Part shown: positions 7,368-15,713 of the stretch, piece after piece
Numbering within the stretch: the first letter of the stretch is position 1
How the letters are laid out: each line of letters opens with the position of its first letter
Assembly (NCBI GenBank): GCA_947073765.1
Contig: CAMTMZ010000014.1
Coordinates: 1 to 55,338 of the forward strand
Source of the DNA: an uncultured Bacillota bacterium
GTDB lineage: Bacteria > Bacillota > Clostridia > Oscillospirales > Oscillospiraceae
DNA length: 55,338 nt
Direction of reading: 5' to 3'
Position numbers and translations under genes: made by a program
Notes under the pieces: model-generated
The model's input: only the letters and a program-made list of their open reading frames with translations
Database searches by the model: none
Told to the model about the DNA's origin: nothing

Positions 7368-9764
7368 TTACCGCAATTTTGCTCCGCACTCCTGCTCCAG
7401 CGCCTCCAGGATGGACTTCACGTCCTCGTCGGCCTCCTCAGAGGTGAGGGAGCGGTCGTCTGCCCGGAGCACCAGGTTGAAGGCTACGCTCTTTTTGCCC
7501 TCGTCAATCCCCTTGCCCCGGTAGATGTCGAAGAGGGAGACCTCTTTCAGCAGACCCTTGGCCCCCCGGCGGATGGCCTTCTCCAGCGCGCCTACGGTGA
7601 CGGCCTCATCGCATACCACGGCGATGTCCCGGGTGACGGAGGGGAACTTGGGCAGAGGGACGTACTCGGCGTCGGCCCCCCGGGTGCTCATCAGCTCGTT
7701 GAAGGACAGCTCCGCGCAGTACAGCTCCCCGTCCACGCCGAAGGCCTTGGACACGTTGGGGTGAATCTGGCCCATCACACCGACGCAATGGTCACAGGCG
7801 TAGATGTGGGCGCAGCGGCCGGGATGGTAGGAGGGGTTATCCGAACAGGGGACGAACTCCACATCCTCCATCCGAATCTCTTTCACAATAGCCTCCACAA
7901 CGCCTTTCAGGTTGTAAAAGCCGAAGCTCTCACCGTAGGCGCCCAGGGTGAGCGCCTTGTTCTCTTTGGCAAGGCCGTTCTCCCCGCCGGGAAGGTAAAT
8001 CCGGCCCAGCTCGTAGAGGCGGACGTCCTTGTTGCGGTAGTTGTAGTTCCGGGCCAGGATGTCCAGCATGGAGGGCAGGGTGGTGGTGCGCATGATGGAG
8101 GTGTCCTCCCCCAGGGGGTTCAAAATCTTGAAGGATTTCCGCCGGGGGTCGTTGGCAGGCCAGCCGATCTTGTCGTACCAGGTGGGGGAGATGAAGGAGT
8201 AGGTGATAATCTCGTCGTAGCCGCAGGAGCGGCAGGTGGTTCCCAGCCGCTGCTCCAGCTTCTGCTCGGGGGAGTAGCCCCCCAGGGTGGTCTGGCCTCG
8301 CATGAGAGTGGTGGGGATGTTGTTGTAGCCATAGAACCGGGCCACTTCCTCCGCCAGGTCGGCCATCTCCTTTACGTCGCCCCGCCAGGAGGGGACGCTC
8401 ACCTGGCCGTCCTCCGCCTGGAAGCCCAGCTTTTTCAGGATGGAAACCATCTCCGCCGCAGGCACATCGGTGCCCAGCAGGGCGTTGATCTTTTCCGGTT
8501 CCACCTTGAGAACGGTGGGCTGGGGGACATAGTTGAGAATATCGATAACCCCGTCCAGCACCTCACCGGCCCCCAGCAGCTCCACCAGCTCACAGGCCCG
8601 GTTGACGGCGGGGAGGGTGTTGAGGATATCCAGCCCCTTCTCAAACTTGGCGGAGGCCTCGGTGCGCATCCCCAGGGCCAGGGCGGTTTTGCGGATGGTG
8701 GTGCCATCGAAATTGGCGGACTCGAAGACCACATCCACCGTGTCGTCCACGATTTCGGAGTTCTCCCCGCCCATGATGCCGGCCAGACCTACCGCCCGGG
8801 TGTCGTCGGCAATGACCAGCATGTTGGAGGTAAGCCTGCGCACGTTTCCGTCCAGGGTGGTGAGCTCCTCCCCGTCCTGGGCCCGGCGGACCACGATCTT
8901 CCCGCCCTTGACGTACCGGTAGTCGAAGGCGTGCATGGGCTGGCCGTACTCCAGCATGACATAGTTGGTGATGTCCACGATGTTGTTGATGGGCCGGACA
9001 CCCATGGCCCGCAGCCGCTCCCTCATCCACTTGGGGGAGGGGCCGATCTTCACGTTGCGCGCCATCCGGGCGGTGTACCGAGGGCACAGCTCGGGGTCGG
9101 GGGTCTCCACGTCCAGCAGCTCAGGGAGGACCCCCTCGCCGCCCCCCTTCACCACCGGCTGGTGGAAGCGGCAGGGCTTGCCGAAGGTGGCCGCCGCCTC
9201 CCGGGCCAGGCCGATGACGGACAGGCAGTCAGGGCGGTTGGGGGTGATCTCGAACTCCGCCACATGGTCGTCCAGGCCCACGGCGGTGCGGATGTCCTGG
9301 CCCAGGGTGAGGCCGGTAAGCTCCGGATCGTCGGACAAAATCCAGATTCCGTCAGGATAGGCGGAGGGGAAGTCACGCTGGTCCAGACCCAGCTCCTGGA
9401 AGGAGCACAGCATCCCATTGGACAGCTCTCCCCGCAGCTTCCCGGCGCGGATCTCCTTGCCGCCTGGGAGGAGGGAGCCGTCCAGGGCCACAGGGACAAG
9501 GTCGCCCTGCTTTACATTCTGGGCGCCGGTGACAATCTGGAGGGGCATGGGCTGGCCCACGTCCACCTGGCAGATCCACATGTGATCGCTGTTTGTGTGG
9601 CGGATCAGGGAGAGCACCTTGCCCACCACCACGTTTTCGATCTCCCGCCCTATATCGTGGGTCAGCTCCACCTTGGAGCCGGATAAGGTCATGGCCTCGG
9701 CAAAATCCTTGTCCGTGGCGTCGATCTCAACAAATTCGTTGAGCCATTTTCTGGATAGATTCAT
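7368..9764 (-). CDS. pheT: Phenylalanine--tRNA ligase beta subunit
   Basis: Predicted 798-residue PheT, the partner of PheS in the alpha2-beta2 enzyme. N-terminal MNLSRKWLNEFVEI is followed by the EMAPII-like tRNA-binding domain (about residues 40-150), the B3/B4 editing region, the B5 domain, and the C-terminal anticodon-binding FDX-ACB domain (FPSVTRDIAVVCDEAVT, then DIYRGKGIDEGKKSVAF). Length is normal. It is separated from pheS by 107 bases that hold a paired-palindrome repeat. pheST is headed, through an upstream deacetylase gene, by a Phe T-box leader. Confidence 0.97.
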   Translation of the reverse strand: MNLSRKWLNEFVEIDATDKDFAEAMTLSGSKVELTHDIGREIENVVVGKVLSLIRHTNSDHMWICQVDVGQPMPLQIVTGAQNVKQGDLVPVALDGSLLPGGKEIRAGKLRGELSNGMLCSFQELGLDQRDFPSAYPDGIWILSDDPELTGLTLGQDIRTAVGLDDHVAEFEITPNRPDCLSVIGLAREAAATFGKPCRFHQPVVKGGGEGVLPELLDVETPDPELCPRYTARMARNVKIGPSPKWMRERLRAMGVRPINNIVDITNYVMLEYGQPMHAFDYRYVKGGKIVVRRAQDGEELTTLDGNVRRLTSNMLVIADDTRAVGLAGIMGGENSEIVDDTVDVVFESANFDGTTIRKTALALGMRTEASAKFEKGLDILNTLPAVNRACELVELLGAGEVLDGVIDILNYVPQPTVLKVEPEKINALLGTDVPAAEMVSILKKLGFQAEDGQVSVPSWRGDVKEMADLAEEVARFYGYNNIPTTLMRGQTTLGGYSPEQKLEQRLGTTCRSCGYDEIITYSFISPTWYDKIGWPANDPRRKSFKILNPLGEDTSIMRTTTLPSMLDILARNYNYRNKDVRLYELGRIYLPGGENGLAKENKALTLGAYGESFGFYNLKGVVEAIVKEIRMEDVEFVPCSDNPSYHPGRCAHIYACDHCVGVMGQIHPNVSKAFGVDGELYCAELSFNELMSTRGADAEYVPLPKFPSVTRDIAVVCDEAVTVGALEKAIRRGAKGLLKEVSLFDIYRGKGIDEGKKSVAFNLVLRADDRSLTSEEADEDVKSILEALEQECGAKLR

Positions 9765-9802
9765 AATGAAAACCCTTTCTTGTTTCAGGTTATGGTTCTG
9801 AT

Positions 9803-9869
9803 GGGGCGGCCTTGGCCGCCTGAAAAGATTTGGCAGGGTGTCAGCGGGCGGCCACAGGCCGCCCCCGCA
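9803..9869. repeat. GC-rich paired-palindrome repeat (copy B) between pheS and pheT
   Basis: Two short hairpins occur about 25 bases apart: GGCGGCC-TT-GGCCGCC (9805-9820) and GGGCGGCC-ACA-GGCCGCCC (9846-9864), ending in CCCCGCA. No T-run follows either. The layout is the same as in copies C and D. Confidence 0.8.
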
Positions 9870-9871
9870 TG

Positions 9872-10897
9872 TCAGAACTGCTCCAAAAATCTTACATCAT
9901 TCTCAAAGATGAGCCGCAGATCAGCAATTTTGAACCGGCGCATAGCGGTGCGCTCCAGGCCCATGCCGAAGGCCCAGCCGGACCACTCCTCCGGGTCAAT
10001 GCCGGCCATGCGCAGCACGTTGGGGTGGATCATCCCGGCGCCAAGCAGCTCAATCCAGCCCTCTCCCTTGCAGGTGGGGCAGCCCGCGCCGCCGCACTTG
10101 TGGCACTGAACATCCATCTCACAGGAGGGCTCGGTGAAGGGGAAATGGTGGGGGCGGAACCGGGTAATTGTGCCCTTGCCGAACAGCTCCTCGGCCAGCA
10201 GGTTCAGGGTGCCCTTCAAGTCGGCCATGGTGATGTGCTTGTCGATGACCATGCCCTCCACCTGGTGGAACATGGGGGAGTGGGTGGCGTCCACCTCGTC
10301 CTTGCGGTAGACCCGGCCGGGGGCAATGATGCGGATGGGCAGGGACATGGTGTCCATAGCCCGGACCTGCATGGGGGAGGTCTGGGAGCGGAGCATCACC
10401 CGGCTGTCCTCATCAAAGTAAAAGGTATCGCTCCAGTCCCGGGAGGGGTGACCCTCCTCGGCGTTGAGCCGGTCGAAATTCAGCTCAGCCAGCTCCACCT
10501 CGGGGCCGTCCAGCACGGTAAAACCCATACCCACAAAGATATCCTTGATCTCGTCCAGGGCGATATACATGGGGTGTTTGTGGCCCTGCTTCACCGGCGC
10601 TCCGGGGACGGTCACGTCGATGGCTTCGGCCTTCAGCCGGGCCTCCAGGGCGGCGGCGGCCAGCTTTTGGGCGGTGAGCTCAATGGTCTCCTCCAGAACG
10701 GAACGGACCTCGTTGGCCAGGGCCCCCATGGCGGGCCGCTCCTCGGGGGAGAGCTTGCCCATCTGCTTCAAAACCGCGGTGAGCTCCCCCTTTTTGCCCA
10801 GGTACTTCACCCGCAGCTCGTCCAGGGTGGCGGAGTCCCCCGCGCCGGTGATTGCTTCCAGCGCCTCGCGTTCGATTTTTGCTAACTGTTCTTTCAT
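9872..10897 (-). CDS. pheS: Phenylalanine--tRNA ligase alpha subunit
   Basis: Predicted 341-residue catalytic subunit. The N-terminal coiled-coil (about residues 1-85) is followed by the class II synthetase core: GHKHPMYIALDEIKDIFVGM (motif 1 region), SRVMLRSQTSPMQVRAM (motif 2 region), then GAGMIHPNVLR and WAFGMGLERTAMRRF (motif 3). A CxxC-CxxC-like segment (CHKCGGAGCPTCKG) sits before motif 3, as in many Firmicutes PheS. Start has AAGGAG seven bases upstream. It follows the deacetylase gene after 38 bases, so the two are probably co-transcribed. Confidence 0.97.
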   Translation of the reverse strand: MKEQLAKIEREALEAITGAGDSATLDELRVKYLGKKGELTAVLKQMGKLSPEERPAMGALANEVRSVLEETIELTAQKLAAAALEARLKAEAIDVTVPGAPVKQGHKHPMYIALDEIKDIFVGMGFTVLDGPEVELAELNFDRLNAEEGHPSRDWSDTFYFDEDSRVMLRSQTSPMQVRAMDTMSLPIRIIAPGRVYRKDEVDATHSPMFHQVEGMVIDKHITMADLKGTLNLLAEELFGKGTITRFRPHHFPFTEPSCEMDVQCHKCGGAGCPTCKGEGWIELLGAGMIHPNVLRMAGIDPEEWSGWAFGMGLERTAMRRFKIADLRLIFENDVRFLEQF

Positions 10898-10935
10898 GAG
10901 AAAAACTCCTTATTTTGGATTGTTGTTAGGTATGC

Positions 10936-11787
10936 TCATTCCGGCAGGATGTCCCACACCGGTACGTCCATTGACACGTTGCACCGCCTCATGCCGTACA
11001 GGCCCTTGGCGGTATCCCAGGCGCCGTGGCGGGTGGTGACGGTAACGGAGAAATGCTCCTGGATAAAGTCCCTGGCCCACGCCTCCGTCTTGCCGTTGGG
11101 GTAGGCGAAGAACAGCGGGTCGTGTCCCAGATTGTCTCGAATGAGATCGATGCTGGTCTGCAGATCTGGGAAAACCCGGGACTCATAGTCCTCCCGGGTC
11201 TCGCTTTTGCGCCGTGTGATGCCAGTCTCCCCCTCGTGGCAGGCGTAGGTGTGGGAGCCGATCTCTATCAGCCCGGAGCGCTCCATCTCCCGGCACATCT
11301 CCCAGGTGAGGTAGTCCCGATCAGGGTCGTCCACATAGCTGACGATTACAGAGATCACCGCCCTGGCGTTAAACTCCTGAAGCAGGGGGTAGGCCAGGGT
11401 GTAGCCGCTGTCGTAGCCGTCGTCAAAGGTGAGCATGACGGCCCGCTCCGGCAGAGGCTCCCCGCTGGCCAGCTGGCTGGGCAGAACGGTAGCATAGCCG
11501 TGGCTGGCCAGCCACTCCAGGTCCTCCCGCAGCCGCGTGTTGGTGACCATCCAGGTGTTGCAGCCCACCCCCTCGGGGACGAAGTGGTGGTACATCAGCA
11601 CATACAGCTTGGTGTTGGCGGGTTTGTCAGGGTCGGACTCCAGCGCGGGAGCGGGTTCGGCGATGGAAGGCGGCTCCGCGACAGGCTCCGGAACGGGCGG
11701 GGGAACGGTCCCCACTTTTGGGACAATCAGGGTATTGAACAGGAGCAGAAATGTGGATACCAGCCATTTCAAAGAAAACACCCCCAT
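10936..11787 (-). CDS. Polysaccharide deacetylase (NodB-type), secreted or membrane-anchored
   Basis: Predicted 283-residue carbohydrate esterase family 4-type protein. A hydrophobic N-terminus (KWLVSTFLLLFNTLIV) and a Pro-rich linker (about residues 27-55) precede the NodB domain. That domain has MYHHF, the metal and catalytic motif TFDDG (120-124), and metal ligands in IGSHTYACH (His179, His184). It probably removes acetyl groups from a cell-wall glycan. ATG 11787 has no good ribosome site. TTG at 11772, preceded by GGGGGTG, would give a neat signal peptide (MKWLVSTF) and may be the true start. It is the first gene behind the Phe T-box leader, an unexpected place for a wall enzyme. Confidence 0.88.
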   Translation of the reverse strand: MGVFSLKWLVSTFLLLFNTLIVPKVGTVPPPVPEPVAEPPSIAEPAPALESDPDKPANTKLYVLMYHHFVPEGVGCNTWMVTNTRLREDLEWLASHGYATVLPSQLASGEPLPERAVMLTFDDGYDSGYTLAYPLLQEFNARAVISVIVSYVDDPDRDYLTWEMCREMERSGLIEIGSHTYACHEGETGITRRKSETREDYESRVFPDLQTSIDLIRDNLGHDPLFFAYPNGKTEAWARDFIQEHFSVTVTTRHGAWDTAKGLYGMRRCNVSMDVPVWDILPE

Positions 11788-11803
11788 TTAATTTGTATGG
11801 AAA

Positions 11804-12044
11804 ACAAAAAACGCCCTCCGCCCCACAAACTGGGGACGAAAGGCAACCCTTCCGCGGTACCACCCGCATTCGCATAAAATATGCGCGCTCAAGCCTCCGA
11901 TAACGGCGGAGGGGCCGTCCCCCTCTCAGGGGCCGCTCCCGGGCGAACCAAGCGGACCGTTCTCCGGGGCGGCTTTCAGCCGCTGGCCGCCCCTCTCTGA
12001 TGAGTGTTTTCCGCTATTTTCCCGTTCAACACATTTGAACTACT
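11804..12044 (-). promoter_or_regulatory. T-box leader with Phe (UUC) specifier and terminator/antiterminator
   Basis: Read on the minus strand, the leader holds the T-box core GGGTGGTACCGCGG (around 11845-11860), which binds the uncharged tRNA end. A terminator follows: GCCTTTCGTCCCC pairs with GGGGCGGAGGGC, then TTTTTT. Upstream, Stem I can be drawn from CGGG-AAAAT-AGCGGA to TCCGCT-TGGTTCG-CCCG, with AGAGAG and a GGCTGAAAG distal loop inside. The unpaired strand contains UUC (11947-11945), a Phe codon. This fits control of pheST by uncharged tRNA-Phe. The terminator ends about 16 bases before the deacetylase ATG. Stem I was folded by eye. Confidence 0.88.
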
Positions 12045-12048
12045 CATG

Positions 12049-12077
12049 TTTATACCACAAAAATCCTTGTAATGCAA
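12049..12077 (-). promoter_or_regulatory. Sigma-A-type promoter for the T-box operon
   Basis: On the minus strand, TTGCAT (12077-12072) and TATAAA (12054-12049) are separated by exactly 17 bases, directly upstream of the T-box leader. Confidence 0.7.
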
Positions 12078-12119
12078 GAGGAAAAGGGGTATAATTCGAG
12101 AAAAGTAGAATTTGAATTT

Positions 12120-12180
12120 CCCTATTAAAAAAATAGGGAAATAAAACTGGACAAAATTGGTACCCTATGATACAATAGGG
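12120..12180 (+). promoter_or_regulatory. suf promoter overlapped by tandem CCCTAT/ATAGGG operator-like palindromes
   Basis: A promoter is visible as TGGACA (12148-12153), a 17-base spacer and TACAAT (12171-12176). One palindrome, CCCTATT-N5-AATAGGG (12120-12138), lies just upstream of the -35 box. A second, CCCTAT-N6-ATAGGG (12163-12180), covers the -10 box. The shared half-site and the placement are those of a repressor operator pair. The regulator is unknown; an Rrf2/IscR-type Fe-S sensor would suit the downstream genes, but this is inference. Confidence 0.65.
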
Positions 12181-12237
12181 CGAATTCTGTCCGGAGGGCT
12201 GAAGCCCGCCGGGCGGCAGAGAAAGGGAGGATTCTCC

Positions 12238-12966
12238 ATGCTGGAATTACAGCACATCAGCTATAACGTAGAGCAGGACGGCGGCGACAAGGGCATCCTG
12301 CGTGATATTGACTTAACCATCAGCGAGCGGTTTGTGGCCATCACCGGTCCCAACGGAGGGGGTAAGTCCACCCTGGCCAAGGTGATAGCCGGCATCCTCA
12401 CCCCGACCCAGGGCAGAATTCTCCTGGATGGGGAGGACATCACGCGGCTGTCCATTACCGAGCGGGCCAGAAAGGGGATCAGCTTTGCCTTTCAGCAGCC
12501 GGTGCGGTTCAAGGGGCTGACAGTAAAGGACCTGATTACCCTGGCCAGCGGCAAGGATATCGGCGTGCCAGAGGCGTGCAACTACCTCTCCGAGGTTGGC
12601 CTGTGCGCCAAGGACTATATCGACCGGGAGGTGGACGCATCCCTGTCCGGCGGCGAGCTCAAGCGCATCGAGATTGCCACCATCATGGCCAGAAGCACCG
12701 GCCTGTCCGTTTTTGATGAGCCGGAGGCGGGTATCGACCTGTGGTCCTTCTCCAACTTGATCCAAGTCTTTGAGCATCTTCACGAGAAGATCAACGGCTC
12801 CATTCTCATCATCTCTCATCAGGAGCGCATTTTGAACATTGCCGACCGGATCATTGTCCTGGCCGACGGCCAGGTGATCAACGACGGCCCCCGGAAGGAC
12901 ATTCTGCCCACTCTGCTGGGAGGCGCTCCCGGGGTTTGCTCCGCGTTGACGGAGAAGGTGCGGTAA
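12238..12966 (+). CDS. sufC: SufC-like ABC ATPase of a minimal Suf (SMS-type) Fe-S assembly system
   Basis: Predicted 242-residue soluble ABC ATPase. Walker A GPNGGGKST is at about residues 37-45, the signature LSGGELKR follows, and Walker B is LSVFDEPEAGID, with the SufC-typical Asp-Glu-Pro-Glu. SufC drives conformational change in the SufB scaffold during Fe-S cluster assembly. There is no membrane partner; a SufB/D-like gene follows 15 bases later. ATG 12238 is chosen because of GAAAGGGAGG upstream; the frame is open further upstream but runs over the promoter. With no sufS, sufU or sufD next to it, the pair resembles the ancestral two-gene SUF-like minimal system. Confidence 0.9.
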   Translation: MLELQHISYNVEQDGGDKGILRDIDLTISERFVAITGPNGGGKSTLAKVIAGILTPTQGRILLDGEDITRLSITERARKGISFAFQQPVRFKGLTVKDLITLASGKDIGVPEACNYLSEVGLCAKDYIDREVDASLSGGELKRIEIATIMARSTGLSVFDEPEAGIDLWSFSNLIQVFEHLHEKINGSILIISHQERILNIADRIIVLADGQVINDGPRKDILPTLLGGAPGVCSALTEKVR

Positions 12967-12981
12967 AGGAGGAATAAAAAT

Positions 12982-13899
12982 ATGGACGCGATACAAAAGA
13001 GCCTGCTGGAGCAGGTGGCTGGGCTCCACGAGGTCCCGGAGGGGGCCTACAACATCCGGGCCAACGGCCAGAAGGCGGGGCGGAACACCACCGCCAATAT
13101 CGACATTGTCACCAAAACGGACAAGGACGGCATCGACATTATCATCAAGCCGGGCACGAGAAACGAATCGGTTCATATTCCCGTGGTCCTCAGCATGAGC
13201 GGACTGAAGGATATGGTGTATAACGACTTTTTCATCGGCGAGGACAGCGACGTCACCATTATCGCCGGCTGCGGCATCCACAACTGCGGTGAGCAGGCGT
13301 CGGAGCACTCGGGCATCCACACCTTCCACGTGGGCAAAAATGCCCGGGTACGCTATGTGGAGCGCCATTACGCCGAGGGGGACGGCATGGGAGAGAATAT
13401 CATGAACCCCACCACCGTAGTGGAGATCGAGGAGGGGGGATGCATGGAGATGGAGACGACCCAGATCAAGGGGGTGGACTCCACTATCCGGGCCACCACC
13501 GCCAAGCTGGGCCCCCGTTCCACCCTGATCATCAAGGAGAAGGTGATGACCCACGGAAAACAGCTGGCCAAGTCCGACTTCACCGTGGATCTCAATGGAG
13601 AGGGCTGCCACACCAACGTCATCTCCCGCTCCGTGGCCCGAGGGCAGTCCAAGCAGATTTTTGTGGCCCGGATCAATGGCAACGCCGCCTGCTATGGCCA
13701 CTCCGAGTGTGACGCTATTATTATGGACGATGGGGTAGTCTCCGCCATTCCGGAGGTTACGGCCAATTGTCTGGACGCCCAGCTGGTCCATGAGGCCGCC
13801 ATCGGCAAGATCGCCGGGGAGCAGCTCACCAAGCTGATGACGCTGGGGCTGACGGAGAAAGAGGCCGAGGAGCAGATTGTCAACGGCTTCTTAAAATAA
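12982..13899 (+). CDS. sufB: SufB/SufD-family Fe-S assembly scaffold (SmsB-like)
   Basis: Predicted 305-residue protein with the beta-helix core and C-terminal helices of SufB/SufD (GHSECDAIIMDDG, PEVTANCLDAQLVHEAA, then VNGFLK at the end). It is much shorter than classic SufB (about 470 residues) because the N-terminal region is missing. This is usual for the single scaffold of two-gene SufC-SufB systems in anaerobes. Cys243 and His270-Glu271 correspond to the functionally important C-terminal Cys and HE(A) positions in SufB. It starts with AAAGGAGG. Assignment to SufB rather than SufD is by the HEA motif and context. Confidence 0.87.
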   Translation: MDAIQKSLLEQVAGLHEVPEGAYNIRANGQKAGRNTTANIDIVTKTDKDGIDIIIKPGTRNESVHIPVVLSMSGLKDMVYNDFFIGEDSDVTIIAGCGIHNCGEQASEHSGIHTFHVGKNARVRYVERHYAEGDGMGENIMNPTTVVEIEEGGCMEMETTQIKGVDSTIRATTAKLGPRSTLIIKEKVMTHGKQLAKSDFTVDLNGEGCHTNVISRSVARGQSKQIFVARINGNAACYGHSECDAIIMDDGVVSAIPEVTANCLDAQLVHEAAIGKIAGEQLTKLMTLGLTEKEAEEQIVNGFLK

Positions 13900-13913
13900 A
13901 AGGAGGCGCGCTT

Positions 13914-15635
13914 ATGCTGCCCTTAGCCACCGCCGCCCAGATGAGGGAGCTGGACCGCCGGGCCATTGAGGAGCGGGGGATCCCCTCCCTGGAGCTGATG
14001 GAGAACGCCGCCCACGCCGCGGCCCAGGCGGTGTGGGAGCTGCTCAACCCGGCGGAGGACGAGTACGGCGTCATTGGACACAGTCATTGCGTCGTGATCG
14101 CTGCGAACAAAAAGGGCGCCCCCCCTCCCACCGATGAGGAACAGGCCCGGATGGACGAGCTGCGGGCCATTGTGGAGAGCAAGAACGACGACCCCATCCC
14201 CCGGGTTGCAATTTTCTGCGGCCCGGGCAACAACGGCGGGGACGGCGTGGCCGCCGCCCGTCTGTTGATGGGAATGGGCCCCTGTCAGGTCCGGACTTTC
14301 TTTGTGGGGGACCGGGACAAAATGACCCCTGACGAGCGGGCCATGGAGGAAAAGCTGATCGCCGCCGGGGGGTGCCTGGAGGATTTCGCCGTAGACATGA
14401 CAGACCGCGCTGCCCTGGAGGCCACCATGACCTTTGAGCAGCAGAAGCTGCTGATGTGGATCTCCACCTGCGACGTGATGGTGGACGCCCTCTTCGGCGT
14501 TGGCCTCACCCGGCCGGTGGCGGGGGTGTTCCGCACCGCCGTTTTGCAGATGCAGGGCGGGCGCTGTCCGGTGGTGGCCTGCGACGTCCCCTCCGGGGTG
14601 AACGCCGACACCGGGGAGGTGCTGGGGGAGGCCGTGCAGGCTAAGGTGACGGTTACCTTTACCCGGGGCAAGCCGGGGCTGTACTCTGGAGAGGGGGCTT
14701 CCCGTGCCGGGGAGGTCCGCATCGTGGACATCGGCATTCCCCACGACCTGGAATACCAGATGTTCCGGGCGCTGCCCCAGCTGTCGGTGGTGCGCCAACC
14801 CGATTCCCAGCTGCCCCTCCGCCCTCGGAACGCCCACAAGGGGGATTTTGGAAAGGTATTTATTTTGGCCGGGAGCGAGGGCTATACTGGCGCGCCGGTT
14901 CTGGCGGCCCGGGCCGCTTTACGGGTCGGGTCGGGGCTGGTGTACTTAGGGGTGCCCCAGGAAATCTACCCCATCATAGCCGTCAAATGCGACGAGGCCA
15001 TGCCCTTTCCCCTGCCCGAAAACTACTCCGCTATTTTGGAGCGGGCGACGGGCTGTGACGTTGCCCTCATCGGCCCAGGCCTGGGCCGCGGTCCCAAGGC
15101 GGAACGGCTGGCGCTGTCCCTGCTGAAGGATTTGACCATCCCCGTGGTGCTGGACGCCGATGGCATAAACGCGCTGGCGGGGCATATAGATATCTTGGAC
15201 AAACGCTCCGCCCTTACCGTACTCACACCCCACGAGGGGGAGTTCGCCCGGCTGGCGGGGAACGCGTTGCCCATAGCGGACCGGCTGTCCGCCGCCCGGA
15301 ATTTTGCCCGGGAGCACAGCTGTGTGCTGGTCCTCAAGGGTCAGGGCACCGTCACCGCTGCCCCCGACGGCTCCGCCTGGATCAACGCCACCGGCAATCC
15401 CGGCATGGCCAAGGGGGGCTCCGGGGATGTGCTGGCGGGGATGATTGCCGCCCTGCTGGGTCAAAAGCATCTGCGGAAGGAGTGGGACAGTACCGCTGAG
15501 CTGGTGGTGGATGGGGTCTGTCTCCACGGACTGGCCGGGGACGCCTGCGCCCAAAAATTTGGGGAGTACGCTATGCTGCCCACCGACTTGATCGAAGAAA
15601 TTCCCCAAGTCCTGCGCCAGTATACAGAGCGATAA
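13914..15635 (+). CDS. nnr: Bifunctional NAD(P)H-hydrate epimerase / ADP-dependent NAD(P)H-hydrate dehydratase
   Basis: Predicted 573-residue metabolite-repair enzyme that restores damaged (hydrated) NAD(P)H. The N-terminal epimerase half (YjeF_N) has LMENAAHAAA and GPGNNGGDG (103-111). The C-terminal dehydratase half (ribokinase-like, YjeF_C) has HKGDFGKVFILAGSEGYTGA and NPGMAKGGSGD (495-505), with the catalytic Asp last. About 45 to 50 extra residues (about 45-95), rich in charged residues and Pro, interrupt the epimerase between its first helix and the GPGNNGGDG strand. The start has AAAGGAGG. It lies 14 bases after the sufB-like gene, so it probably belongs to the suf transcript. In other Firmicutes nnr also lies near alr, as here. 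Confidence 0.94.
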   Translation: MLPLATAAQMRELDRRAIEERGIPSLELMENAAHAAAQAVWELLNPAEDEYGVIGHSHCVVIAANKKGAPPPTDEEQARMDELRAIVESKNDDPIPRVAIFCGPGNNGGDGVAAARLLMGMGPCQVRTFFVGDRDKMTPDERAMEEKLIAAGGCLEDFAVDMTDRAALEATMTFEQQKLLMWISTCDVMVDALFGVGLTRPVAGVFRTAVLQMQGGRCPVVACDVPSGVNADTGEVLGEAVQAKVTVTFTRGKPGLYSGEGASRAGEVRIVDIGIPHDLEYQMFRALPQLSVVRQPDSQLPLRPRNAHKGDFGKVFILAGSEGYTGAPVLAARAALRVGSGLVYLGVPQEIYPIIAVKCDEAMPFPLPENYSAILERATGCDVALIGPGLGRGPKAERLALSLLKDLTIPVVLDADGINALAGHIDILDKRSALTVLTPHEGEFARLAGNALPIADRLSAARNFAREHSCVLVLKGQGTVTAAPDGSAWINATGNPGMAKGGSGDVLAGMIAALLGQKHLRKEWDSTAELVVDGVCLHGLAGDACAQKFGEYAMLPTDLIEEIPQVLRQYTER

Positions 15636-15713
15636 AGGGGACAGGAGCGCAAAAAACCTCTTTCCCAAGGGGACTTACCCCTGTGGGGGGACAAAAGAAG
15701 GGGAGGTAACACC

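Noticed and set aside
7365-9686. A 773-codon open frame on the plus strand opposite pheT
   Set aside because: pheT is certain on the other strand, and this frame has low-complexity antisense composition with no recognisable domain.
9803-9869. Palindromic repeat hairpins as Rho-independent terminators
   Set aside because: No T-run follows the stems on either strand, and copies lie inside probable operons such as pheS-pheT.
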